Source: Enchytraeus crypticus (lineage: Eukaryota; Annelida; Clitellata; Enchytraeida; Enchytraeidae). From it: 64,000 nt of DNA. Of this stretch, positions 37,201 to 51,200 are shown piece after piece; position 1 is the first letter of the stretch; the number at the start of each line of letters is the position of its first letter. The notes beneath the pieces were generated by a model. That model was not told where the DNA came from and did no database searches. It saw only the letters and a program-made list of their open reading frames with translations. A program made the translations under genes and the position numbers. The stretch lies in NCBI GenBank assembly GCA_905160935.1, contig CAJHZI010000448.1:1703501-1767500 (forward strand). The letters run 5' to 3'.

Positions 37201-40200
37201 CACTCTTGGTAATTTTCTGTTCATCAATTTGCAGAATAACCTTTTGAAATTAATTTTATCAAATGCTTTCGATACATCTAACGAACAAATATTTACAGTA
37301 GAGCTTTTAGTTGTGAAATATTCAATAGTTTTTCTTAAAGAATAAATTGCGTTACTACATCCCACTTTTTGTTTAAAACCAAATTGACGAACGGATGTCA
37401 GGAAATAATTGCCTACATAGCGTAATATACAACTTTCAAATATCTTGGACAGCATGCAACTAATTGTTATTCCTCTATAATTTTCTATTTTAACATGATC
37501 ACATTTCCTATCACCCTTAGGAATCGGAATAATTATCCCCTCCTCAGAAACAGCAGGACCATACTTTAATGCCACAATAAGTTAAACAGCATAGTGATGC
37601 AACTGCAAACAGTAGGATGAGCATATTGAAGATGCTCACATGTAATATTGTCCATTCCAGAGGCTTTGCCTTTCTTGAACTTGTTTATAATATCATCAAC
37701 GGTAGCAACTTCAAATTTTATATCCAGATTATCGCCAATATAGTTGGAAAATCTTTCTTCAAAATTATCTCCCAATTCACCTGAATTTTCGTTGTACAAT
37801 TTTGAAAAAAATTCCGCGAAATTATTAGCAATTAAATTACTATCATTAATGTTATTAATTAAGGTGCAACATTTAGCCTTAGAAACACCAAACTTTGCAT
37901 TCCAAACGTGCCAAAAAGTGTTATTATCTTTATTTAAGAGGGCCTCATGCAGTGAGTTAGAGAGCTGACTTCTTTCAGTTTTTATTTTATTAGCTAAGAA
38001 TGATCTATATTCACGTTTTGCCTTCGCTTTAGCTATATAGATATCTCCAGATTTAGGACATCCTGATTCTTTCCACACATTGTGAGTCTGAATAGACTTT
38101 TCTTTTAAGGTATTACCTTCGGCATCCCACCAATATTTGTAAAAATTGATTTTTTTTACCTTAACATTTTCAGCGGCTGCTTTACTTAAACATAGAATTA
38201 TGGATTCATAAAAGTATTCTATAATATCATCGTTTGAAACATGACTAGAACGTGCACACGATGCTGTAAAATGTTTCATATTATGCCATAATGGTATGAT
38301 TTGTGTTGTAGGACTTGTGCTGTATGACTTGTTTTGTATGACTTGTTTTGTATGACTTGTGTGGTGGTATTACTTGTGTTGTATGACTTGTGCTGTATGA
38401 CTTGTTTTGTATGACTTGTTTTGTATGACTTGTGTGGTGGTATTACTTGTGTTGTATGACTTGTGCTGTATGACTTGTTTTATATGACTTGTTTTTTATG
38501 ACTTGTGTGGTGGTATTATTTGTGTTGTATGACTTGTGTTGTATGACTTGTGTTGTATGACTTGTGTTGTATGACTTGTGTAGTACGACTTGTGTGGTAT
38601 GACTTGTGTTGTATACAGTATATTACATTAGCGTTGCTTGTTATTCTGTGTTAGATAAGTTACTATATAGTTTGTTTTTTATACTGTATTAGCTTGACTG
38701 TTTACTTATTGCTGTTAGTTTATACCTATTAAGTATTGTATTACAATTATTATGTACGTATGTATTTTTATATATTAAATGTTACGTATTATTTCTGATG
38801 TGTTGTTGCAGTTAAGTCAGACGAGGACGTCGAGCGAGAGAGGAGCCTGATAGATCAGTGGGTCTGTTTGACTGAGGAGAGCAATGAGCTGCTGCTGCCT
38901 GCTGCAGGCACAGCCATTCCTGGTGCCCCGGCTGACTGGTGCGTTGTCATTGGTTCACTGTTGTTTATGTTGTTACTACTTGTCATTTTAATGCTATTAG
39001 AATTTCATATTTTTTGTGATACTTTTTATTGTCACTATCTAAATGTAATTTGGTTTATCCATAAAGTTTACTTAATTATATTGTTACTTGTTAGACTGTT
39101 GGGACAAAATTAATTGTTTGTAATACTTTACTAAAAAAATTAATCCGATCGCCATAATCATTGTCATTACTATTATTATATTTTTTATATGTTAATATGT
39201 TAATATTTTGTATTTTTTAGTTTTGGAATCAGTTTTCTAACAATGTTTTTTTTTCTTGAATACTAAATTCTCATTGTTTTGATCTGTGTTAGGGATCAAC
39301 CGCGTGGAATGGAGAAGCACATTCCAGTCATTTTCTTGGACCTAAATGGTGAGATTTTCTCACAGTGTTTGCCGTTTCTTGCCTGTTTTAAAATTTAAAT
39401 TTTATGAAGCTAACATCTCTACCCTGTCTAAACAGGGATTCGTGGGAAGATGATTTAGATCGATGTCATGTTTATAATAGCTTTCTCTAAAGTGTACATG
39501 AGCAAATGTTTATGTCGGTTTCCTTTCTCGAAAGGATAATGATGGAGGATTTGATATTCATACTGATATCACATACTGATATTCTAGCTTAGACTTATTT
39601 TGTATTGAGTTATTGACATAGTTTAATAGTAATTTATGAACTGAAATGAATGTATATAATATTATATACATAATGTATATATATATATGAATATATATAA
39701 TATTATTTTTGTTAAGTTTAAACAATTATGCAACTATTAGTGTGTATTGAAATGGACCTTAATGTATGCTAGTTATATAATTACTGTATTGATTTACGCA
39801 ACAGCTGAAGACATGTCAAATCCGAATGCCAAGGAAGGAATGCAGATGGCCGCTGGAATTAATTCGTTGCTACCTAAAGAGCAGGGAGCAAAGTTCTTTA
39901 CTCTACCTCTTGTGAAGAATCTCGAAAACGATGTTAGTAGCATATTCTGTTTTTCTCCCTTATCTATGATATCTTTGCATATTTTAAGCAGTCTCTCAAA
40001 TCAGTTTCTATATGCAGTATATCGTATATCCTGTGTTTTTGAGTATACTGCTTCTCGTTTTGTGTCCGGGACACTGAAGAATAGACCGACTATTAGCTGC
40101 ATTTGTCATAAGAGATGACTAAGCAAGAACTGATGAAGATACTTGGAAACCATGTCAGAAAATTTTTCTCAAGTTATAGGCTGCTTATGGTATGGTTAAG

Positions 40201-40577
40201 GGGATAGCCGTTTGTGAATGGACCAACTTGTCGATCTATGCAGTATTCTTTAAGGTGCATGAAAGTATACTTTGAATATGACTAATATTATGTACTTTTT
40301 GTCTAGTATTTTACACTGGAGAGAGAGAGAGATATAGACAGAGAGAGAGAGAGAGAGGTAGAGAGAGTGAGAGAGAAAGAGATACTACAATTTACTGGCT
40401 AGTATAGCATGGGCATGGAAATCAGCAGATCTCTTGACTCGTTCAATTATAAGTTTTAAGTTGACTTGCAAGTTAATATGCAACTTAAATATCGTACCTG
40501 AGCATTTCGTCTGTAGCAAACTTCATATTAAGCTGACAAGACGGTAGTACTCGATACTCTGTCTCTATCTCTATCTT

Positions 40578-40615
<38 letters not shown>

Positions 40616-42159
40616 TTTAAGTGCACTGCCTACTGGAAGTTCCGTGGTAAATACTCGATATTGCCGTATACATATTGTAAACTTAAACTTTAAATGATAG
40701 ACTTTATGTTAAATTGACGAGACTGTTGTACTCGGCTGTTGTACTGCTATTATTGAGTCATGACTCGTAATTATGTATCACACGCAGGGGATTTTTTATG
40801 ATCTGTTGAGTCATTCTTTGATTAACTCACTAATTCGTCGTTTATATTAAATCGATATAACGTTTGATTCGCCAGGTGGCCGTACTGTTATCATGGGACT
40901 CGTCAGTGCATGACTCAGCACATTTGAACCGCGTCACGCCGGGCACGGAGAGGATCTACATGATCGTGAAGGTCGTCGTACAGCTGAGTCATCCTGCCAC
41001 CATGGAGGTAGTGCTCAGGAAGAGAATCTCCGTCAACATATACAAGCGGCAGAGCGTCACCGACAAGCTCAAACGACGAATCACTAAAGGGGTCAGTAGA
41101 CTTTAAAAGGTCAAGTTTAGTCTAGCGTCAGTTTCCTGCAGCGAAGGCATGTCTGTGGCAGAGAGAAATCTGGTTTTGATTCCTGCATTTAACGATCTGT
41201 AGTCGAGACCGGCTCTCGACTTAAACTAGAATGTCTTAATAGCGAAGGGGTAACGTCATGAAGTTTTAAATGACTGATCCTGAGGTGAATTGAACCCTCG
41301 TGGGATCGAATCCAAGCCGCGCTGATCTGAGAGTAAAATCTGGGACATTCACAGGACTGGTTATAAGGAAAATGGTCTAAATTGCCTAACGGTTTAAGCA
41401 TGTGGTATTAAAAGTGATAGATATCAACATAGTTGGACATTTCATTGTAATGCGTGTCTACTTTTACATTTTTTAAGAATAATAATGTGAGTAGTACGTA
41501 CTGTAGCTCTCTCGAGATTTTCTATAGAAAACTATGTCACATAAATATAAAATATCTAAGCTTGGGCTTTTGACTGGTTGGAAATTAGAAGATACATTAA
41601 CATTATGGTCATCATGTCATTGTGTGTTGTGATAATGGACGTTAAAGTGGATGTTGTTGTTGTTATGTGAATGGATGACTCTAGTTTTGCGTTGCTATCG
41701 TTGCCCGACCCTAGTTAAATTGGGAATTAAGGGTAGATGATGATGATGATGATGCTGATGCTATCGTTGCTGTATACTTGATGATTTTATACTATATAAA
41801 TTTTGTGTGTTTTGTTTTGTAGGATTTTCTAACCGCATCGGGCGTAACCTACGAAATCGTTTCTAATATACCTAAGGTTTGTCTTCACTATTGCAAAAAA
41901 TAAAAAAACTATTGTAAGAAATTCTTAATTGTAAAATTTCTATCCCTTGGATTCTTAGTTGTATTAGAAGTTGCAATAACTGTTAATAGCTTATTTTAAT
42001 TAATAATAAGAATTATAATTAATATATACAATATATATATACATGTATATATATATATATATATTATATATATAATATATAGATATATATATATATATAT
42101 ATATATAGTATATATATCTATATATATAGATATATATATATTTATATATATATATATAT

Positions 42160-42213
<54 letters not shown>

Positions 42214-45200
42214 ATATATACAATATATATATATACAATTAATAGATAATAACAAAAATAAAACTACGAATTTTCAAGAGGTTAGTATAAGATGCATTAT
42301 TTATTTTTGCCAATTTAACCACCCCAGAAAATTTGAGAAATGTCGAATGTCTAGCATTATTAAACTATTTCTTTCAAGTTAGGTTCCCTGCGATCAATTT
42401 ATTCTTTTTTTCAAGTGAAAAATATGTTTTCTTAATTTCATTGAATTAAGTTTTAATTTCATCGTTATTATTGTGCAGATTATTCTGATGATGTTCTGAT
42501 TAACAGAGCAATCTATTAACCATATGAAACGTTGCATGTAAATAATGCATATTAAGGTATTTATTTGTGGTGTGTGTGGGTGTAGGCTTCAGAAGATTTA
42601 GAGGATAGAGAGAGTCTGGCTAGAATAGCAGCCTCACAGAATGACCAGGGCTCTGCAGATGGAGAGAGTTACATAGAGAAATACATTAAAGGCGTGTCTG
42701 CCGTGGAGAGCATTCTAACTCTTGATAGGCTCAGACAGGTGTGTGTGTGTGTGTCTGTGTGTGTGGGCACGTGTGTGTGCATGTCTGTGAGTGTGTGTGT
42801 GTTTGTGTGTGTCTTTGTGTGCGTGCATGTGTGTGTGTGCGCGCACGCGCCTATGTGCATTCGTAATCTTATATTAAAATTAATTGTAAAGAATATACTG
42901 ATCAGTTGTTGCTCAATTTCTTATTAATTATTTGACCTTATTTTAAAGTTGTATTTACTCAAAGAAATTTATGGTATAATATATCACGTACGATTTCTTG
43001 TCTGACTGTGGACCTGAGTATCTCTCTCTTGACCTTCGATATACTTTTCAAGGTCGGCAACGTCTCGGTCTTCAGTCAGACAAATCACAGCTACTCGTTC
43101 CATCTCGAACAAATGCTTCACTTGGTGATCGAGCCTGACCTTCTGCTGTGGCTTACGTCCGGAACAATTTGACACCTGATAGTCCGATACGCGAGTCTAA
43201 TTATAATTATTTAGCTTTCCGTCGTCGAGTCAAATCACTGTTGTGGCCGCGTAGTTTTTCTACATGAAATTACAATATGTATGTTTATTTTAAGTATATG
43301 GTATATAAAAACAAGAATGATTATTGCTAGATGGAATAAAGTTGCAGGCGTGCGTAAGTAGACATTTTTAGATATAAATCCTGACACTGCTATCGAAATT
43401 TTCATTGTTAATAATAACAATAATAGTAGTAGTAATAATAATAATAATAATAGTAACTGCATAAATTTATTGTCTAAATACACTCTTTCCTTTATTAAAG
43501 TCAAAATTCACAAACAAGCACGTTTGAGATATTGGTGGTCGTGTAACTTTAGTAATTGTTACCCCACTCTACGTATGTTTATTATGTTTATTATTAATTC
43601 GTCAGGTGCTGGGTATATTTTGTAATTTGTATAAGAGATGGGAATCGAACCGAACCCGAACCGAACCCTAAAATCTGGAATTTTGACCGAACCGAACTCG
43701 AACCCAGACTCTGACAGAACCCGAACCCAGATTCTGGCCGAACCGAACCCAGACTCTGGCCGAACCGAACCCAGACTTCGTCCAAATCGAACTGAACCAA
43801 ACTCTTGGAGTTCCTTTCTTCTTCACCAGCCTGACATTAAATAAAGATAGTTAGAACAATACAAATATATATTAGTTTTTGCATTTACATGTCTTACAGA
43901 ATCTAACAGCATATATTCAGGTAAGGCTGGTTCCGACACAAATTGTAAAATGGTAGCGGTACAAAGGAATGGAAGCGGGAAGCGAGACGGGATTACAGCA
44001 GATAATGGATAGTCTGAATGATACGGCATTGAAATATGGAATGAAGATTAATATCAAAGATACAAAAGTGATGAGAGGATCCCATAAAAATCTGAAAATG
44101 CTTGACTCCATCTAGGTGGATTTGTTCTTGTTAAATTCAAATTATGAATTTTTTCTAACTGTAGTGTGCTACCTTAATATTTTTGCAGCCAGCTTTACAA
44201 ATAATTATATATGACATTCTGTATGTGTTAGGGCTATCTGGAGTAAATAATTTTGCACCATAGCGATGCAATAATTTCATAACTATTTTTGTAACTTCAT
44301 AATTGATCTGAGAGTTTCAAATTTGATACCATAATTTACCGTAGGGTAAATTATGAAGCTTATTATTGGTCAGTTGATAGCCAACTCTGTATATTATGAT
44401 CATTTTTCTATGGAAGTACACGTGTTTACCAAATCGTTTTTATTTGACATTTTTATGTTACTAAATTGCACTTCGTCTCTGATATATTGGATTAAATTTT
44501 AGCCAAGACATTTCCACTTAATTATGAACGTATCTAAATATAGGCCTATAGTGACAATAAAAATTTAAAAACTGATGAAGCATTCTATTTGCTCGTTATA
44601 ATCAAGGAAACTATTTCAGATACAATAATAAAGCTAATTATCTATATTGTGAACATTTGTAGGTCAACTAACAATATTTTAAGAAATGTACAGGAATAAA
44701 TACCACTTCTCTCCTTTTTTCATTGTCATATTTTTACCCAGGTAAAAAAATGTGGCAGCTATTATGACTTTAATGAATTTTTAAGCATATTTACCATAAA
44801 CAATTTTAAACATGTTTTGTCATAACCATGATTATTATAAGTAAAGTTAAATAATTGCAACATTATCCAAACCAAACCATTTCGAACTCAAATCGAACTC
44901 TTGTGAGTTGGAAAGCAAGCCGAACCCTTGTTAGAACCGAACCGAACTTTCATTTTCAACGAACCGAACCGAACTCTCAAACTGTCAACTGCTAACTGAA
45001 CCCGAACCGAACTTTCATTTTCAACGAACCGAACCCGAACTCTGGAAATTCATAAAATTCCCATCTGTAATTTATATAGGCCTATGTAATCCTTATTGCG
45101 TTTATCATTAGGTCTTTCATACGCTTGCAATATTCTGTATCCTATATTAAATGCTATTAGGATCACATAGACATTTGGTGTGGTAAATTTTAAACTATTT

Positions 45201-48200
45201 ATATTTACTCTATTATTATTATTAATATTAATTTATATATTTAATATTAATTTATTGTTTCATTTATTATTTAATTTGCCTTTAATTTAATATTAATTTA
45301 TATTTAATCTAACTTTTCTCTCTGTAGTGATACTTAAGTAAATCTAAGAGGATTTGGTTCGTTTGTTTGTTAGGATGTTGCTGTGAAGGAGATACTGGCT
45401 GCGAGAGGCAAGCCACTGCGTAAAGCCACTAGTGTTCCCAACATTCACAATGTAAGTCCACTGAAATTTGCTTACTTTTTTTAGTTTGATGAGTTCGATA
45501 AATTTCTTCTGATAATAATAATAATAATAACACACATTATAGTGAAACGGTCAACTATGTTGATATCTATCACTTTTAATACCACATGTTATATCCATTA
45601 GGCAATTTAGTTCATTTTTCCGTGTTGCCAGTTCAGTGAATGTCCGAGATTTTACTCTCAGATCAGTGCGGCTGGGATTCTGGAATAAAAGGTTTTATAC
45701 TTCTACTTTAGATTTCTGAAATGTTTTTTAGTTTGATGAGTTCGATAAATTTGTTTTGATGAATAAAAGGTTTTATACCCCTATTTTATATTTATGAAAA
45801 GTTTTATCTCATCGTTGTCGAAATGGAGACACATTAAGTATAGAAGCGAGCATTAAATGTAGCAATATTTATGCCGATATTGAGTCACATTAAGTACAGA
45901 AGCGGGCGTTAAGTGTATCAATATTTATTATTCTTTAGGTTATTACGTCACCACTGGGATTTGGTGATCAGATCCGCTCTGACAGCTCGCAGGATTTGGG
46001 GTCCTCGCCACGAGAGGGGGGAGGCGCTCTCCCCAAACATTTATCCGACAGTTTTCACTTGCGTTGCGTTAGTCGACTCTCTACTTCCGATCTGTCGCCT
46101 GGACTGAAAGACGATAAGGATTCCACTCCTTTTGGAATTGGTTTGTTGTTTATGCAATTTCAGATATATTTAAAGGACTTTAAATAAATACAAATTTAAT
46201 TATCCATAAGATGTAGAGCCCCTGTTTTGTATCACAAATCGTTAGCTCATCTGAATTCTAAATGCGATTGTTTTAAGAAATATGCCTTAAGCTTTAATTC
46301 TACAGCTAATTATTATTGGTTTATTTATTTCTTACCCATAGTAGTGGTACTACTATAATGACCTCATAGTTTGGTGCTCAGGTAGATTCTTTTATTCATT
46401 ATAGTTGATTTTAATAATATTTTTTTATATTTTGTTAGAATAAATAAATAATTGTGATGGTTAAAGTTTTAATTAGTAATTTTTTTATTTGGAATTATTT
46501 TTAATATTTGACCAGCAATTTATTAATATAACATCTATCGACATTCTGATAATATCAAGGTGGATATTTTTCACAAATTTCTATATATTTGTTATAAATC
46601 TTTTTGACGTTGATGAAAGAATCTGAAATTTTGACAGTGTGTTTGGACTGCGTTTTCAATTAATCTAGACTAACGATATTGTTATTACTTTTCTTTAGAA
46701 AACGTTATCTAACTAATTAGCTAGTGCTGTTTAGTAGATATAAGTGTGGTGACTAAATCGATAGCAAGCTCGTTTAGTAATCCAAAGCCCTTCTCTTCTA
46801 AAATCTACTTCATGCTAATGGAGTTTATTATACGTGTCACACTCCCTTTCTTACTTGAATTGTTGTTACATTTACAGCACGACCAACTTTTCTCAACTTG
46901 AGGAGTAACATTTATAGTATGTTTCAATCTCCCTGTTTGTTGTTGCGTTTGTGTCATGATGTTTAGTTTATTATTTGTTATTGTGTACTAGATATATTCT
47001 TAGCTGAATGTCGTATTTGTTTGTTAGAATATTAGAACTTGTTCGATATATAGGGCAGTTTAAGTTCTGTTACCTCTTCAATTTTGATTTCAAGTAATAC
47101 ATTTACGTGAAAATTTTCAAATAAAACTGTTTTAATCAAAATGCAATTCACAGTTATAGGCAAAAAATATTTTCTTTCAAAACTTTTCCATTTCTTAGCT
47201 TTGTTATTTTGATCACCTAATGTATACAACTTAAAGACGATTGCACTCAGAACATTTTTTCAGTATTTCTTTACTTTAAGCTTTATTCGTTGGGTTTAGT
47301 TTGTTACTTTAATATTTAGCATGTATTTTTACTTAATGGATTGTCCCGTGACTCGATCAAAATGCACATGTAAAATTTTTTTTGTTCTATGAAATAGCAG
47401 CCTCGTAATTTTCCTGATAATTTTAGTAAATAGAAATGTAGTAGTTTTTCTTTACGTACGTTTCTTCATGTTTGTAAGATACAATACTTTTGATTTGCGT
47501 GACTGCCAGTCAGGTACTCTAGTTTGTATCGTGATAGAATACTTCAGATATATTCTACTCTCCTAGCACTATATTAAAAGTGCTAACGTAATGCTTTATC
47601 TGAGCAGAACTAAATCTCAGAGCTTTCTAAAATTGTAAAAATTGTATTCTATAATCTGTTAAGTTCGAATCAGGTTCAGATATTTACTTATTTCATATGA
47701 TTTTGCAACTCCTACATGTCTATTATTGCTACTAAAATTAGGTGAAATAAAATGTCATTCTTAATCACATGCTGTTGTCATGTGTGTAACTATACCAAAT
47801 ACAAATTAAAGAATTACTGTATGAGCTATTTTCATTACTATTGCTTTTATTGTTTACTTTATTTCTTTTTATCACTGTGTGAAATACATAAATATGTTAC
47901 TACAATAGTAAGGTTGAGCTTTACTTTTTCTTTAGAATTATTTTTTCTACATGGTGTAGTAATATACTTATTTCACTGGTGCACATTTGAGATTTTCTGA
48001 GTGTTCATTTTGAATATTTTATATGATTTTTGTTATCTATTCAGTGGTTTTTGAATCGCTTATCTCAGAAGAAGTAATGGCTTATCCTCAGTTGAATTTC
48101 CTATGAATTTACTGTAGTATCCTGTAGATTGCGCTGATGTGTATTTTGCCCATCCTTCATATAGTATACTTCTTGATATATTGTGATTGAAAAAAACTTA

Positions 48201-51200
48201 CCACTTGTCAGACCCTGCCACTTGATAGAACACTAACGAAGAGTTGTTAAGAGCATATCATAGGAATACCATGCCCACTCATATGTGGAAATGAAGAGGA
48301 AGGCGGAAGACAGAGAAGAGTGGAGGCGTTGTATACCATGGACCTGCCAGTAGGCAGTGCACTAAGAGAGAGATCATGGGAAAAGTGCTCTGATCGCTGC
48401 TCTAAATTGAAAAGAAAAGCCTTGTTTATGTGTTCTACTATTTTCTTTAAAATGTTACTGAAAGTTTAAATGTAACAAATTTTGTAGGTCAGTTGTAAAC
48501 AGTGTTAGTCGAAATCATGCTTGACGGTGTAGGTGTTTAACGGTTCTAATACTAAGTAATATTGGCACACTATGATTAAGTGCATGTATGACACTGTGTG
48601 TATTATGCATATATGGATTTATGAGAAGACTGCACTAATATTGTTATAAGTATACTAGAGATTTTTAAAGTAAATAATTAAAACCGGTCTGACAAGACAA
48701 CCATTAATTTTGGGCGAACAATCTAACAAGTAAACTTAAGTGAAGTCTGTAAAGATAACCCAACGATTACAAATAGATTGTACGACTTAAAATAAATCTA
48801 AACTTCGTTATAAATGTTTATAAATGTGGAAATAGTCAGTTTATCTTATCTATAATAATATTCGGTTTCTTTCTATGTGGGTGCGATATCGTAAGAAATT
48901 GTTATGATCAATAGTTTTTCCGTTGTGTTGAAAATGATTCAGGTTGTGCATGTTTTGTTTTATGATGCTGCTACAGCGCCGGTGGGAGGTAAGGTAGGAG
49001 TCAGCCCGGCGCAGTCGAGCAAACTCATCAAGCCCATGACCACGGTCGTGGAGGAACAACCCTGCAGGCAGGCGGGCAAGGAAAATGGTGCTGAGGTGAG
49101 TGCCCGTTGTACTTGCTTAATTTCTTCTTTTTTAACTTTCTACGCAGTTTTATGTTCTATCTACTTTTGTATGGTATAGCTTAATATCTAGTAGTGTTTT
49201 AGTTTGTTGTAATTTTTTTAAAATTATATGATGGACGATTTCTATAAGCCAGTTTTTCAGTTATTGCCTTCTGTATGAAAGTATTATTTTTAGCAACAAT
49301 TATGTAATAGAAAACCGCCGTTCACCGAATGTGATTAAGTGACTTTTCATAAATTTCTAAGTTATTTGTCCGCTGTATGATTTATCTGGGTATATATTGA
49401 TAACGTACTATATTTTTCATTCTTGCAACATGTTTTCAATTCTTGCGCCATCTTTTCAATTCTTGCGTCATCTTTTCAATTCTTGCAGCATCTTTGCAAT
49501 TCTTTCTGCATCCTTTCCATTTGCAAATGGATATTAAGCTTGTAGAGTATGCTTGTGCATGTTTATTGAAACAAAGAAAAAGAAACACGTCATACGGATA
49601 TCAAATCAATCAATCAAATCAATCAATATAAAAATATTATAAATACATCAATAATTTAAATCCCTTCAGTCATTTAAATCATTATTGGATAAGTAATTTA
49701 TACTGCGGCCATCAGGAAGAGCACAAATTGCCCTATCTAGTTGACCACCACAGGCAGTAATACTAGTAATTAGCAATTAGTAATCAATAAAATATTGCAA
49801 TTGCTTATTGCATTTGTTTTACAAATGAACATTTTTTAAAAAATTAAGTTGATTCCTATCAAAGAAGAATAAATGTCATTATCTTGAATCCATGAGGAAA
49901 ATGTTATATGATGATGCAGATTTTTTAATGAGTATTTGTTATTGCAATTATACGTATATTACTAATATACGTCCCTGACATCATCCTTGTATGAGGAAAC
50001 GGACGTTAAACCTTTATTATTATTTATTATTATTATTATTAATACTATTTTTTATTCATTTCAGTCGGATGACTACTGCTTTAACGTGAAATCAGAGGAT
50101 GGTAAAACATTTAGCACGAGTCCAACTGAAGATTGTTTGCAGACATTCCATTCTTCGTTAGAGAGGGGTGTGGTTGAAGGGAAAGCTCCGCCCTCTAATG
50201 GTGGGGCCTCACTGCACAGCCCCAATCAGAACGTCAAGCCCTTCACTCCCAGTGTAGCCTCGAGTGGCTATGCCTCGCAGGCTCTCTCCTCCTTAACGTT
50301 AAGCTCAGACGACTCAGTCAGTTGCCAGAGCTCTGAGGAACATTCCGGAGAAACTCCTGCTGGAATGATGAATGAGTCTGATAATATGATCAATGTGGAT
50401 GATCAGAAATCAACGCTTACCGACTCTGACTCACAGGAGACTGTCATGGTCGCCAGTATTACCTCTGACTCAGCACTTTCTGTTGTTAATGCCGATCAGC
50501 TGGGCAAGGAAAATGTGTCGACCATTTTATCTGAACTTGAAGAGGAGACTGGCAGAATTCCTCCGCCTATGTCTAGCTTAGAATCGAGATACGTGTCATC
50601 TGCTAGTGATGATCAATTTGATGATGAAAGTTTACTTTTGCGGACTTCATCAGAGCATGAAAGTGACAGAATTAAAGTGTCAGCAGATTTAGAATTCAAA
50701 AGTCTTGATTCATCTTCATTTTCTGCTGAATCTTCTGGAAATCTCGTAGCTAATACAATTGATCTAACCTTCGAAAATTCGAATCTTAGCACCACATCTG
50801 ATGAAAGTCAAGCATTAATTTCCTCAAAATTACTTCCTGAATTAATTGAAACTTTGGAGTCTTGTAATGCAACTGAGTCTGATGATGCAGGAAATCATTC
50901 GTTGTCAGAGAATCGTATTGACTTTGATGCTAATAAGATTGGTGAAAATAACGCTGACAAACTGGAATCTAGTGATAAGACTTCTTATGAAAGTTCTACC
51001 AGAAAACAGGAGCATTCTGAATTAGATCAAGTAAATCCTGATGGACATGATGAATGCACAGTTTTATTGGATCAGTCGGAAATGGATGCATTGTCGAAAG
51101 CCGCTATTAGTGAATCGAGAAAAGTGAATGATTGCGAAAGTGTTGGTAGTTCCGATTTGATAAAGTTGCGTGACAGTAGCGCTAATATGATTGAGTGTGC

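Noticed and set aside
43638-43844. Pro/Asn/Arg-rich open frame (EPNPNRT repeats)
   Set aside because: Comes from the CCGAAC tandem array; no independent coding evidence.
47752-48000. 82-residue hydrophobic open frame in intron 31
   Set aside because: AT-rich Phe/Tyr/Leu content expected by chance; no family similarity, splice support or codon bias.
49987-50064. Upstream ATG extending the exon 33 open frame by 26 residues
   Set aside because: That stretch is a LINE tail plus (TTA)n and intron end; the acceptor at 50063-50064 and phase with exon 32 place the coding start at 50065.
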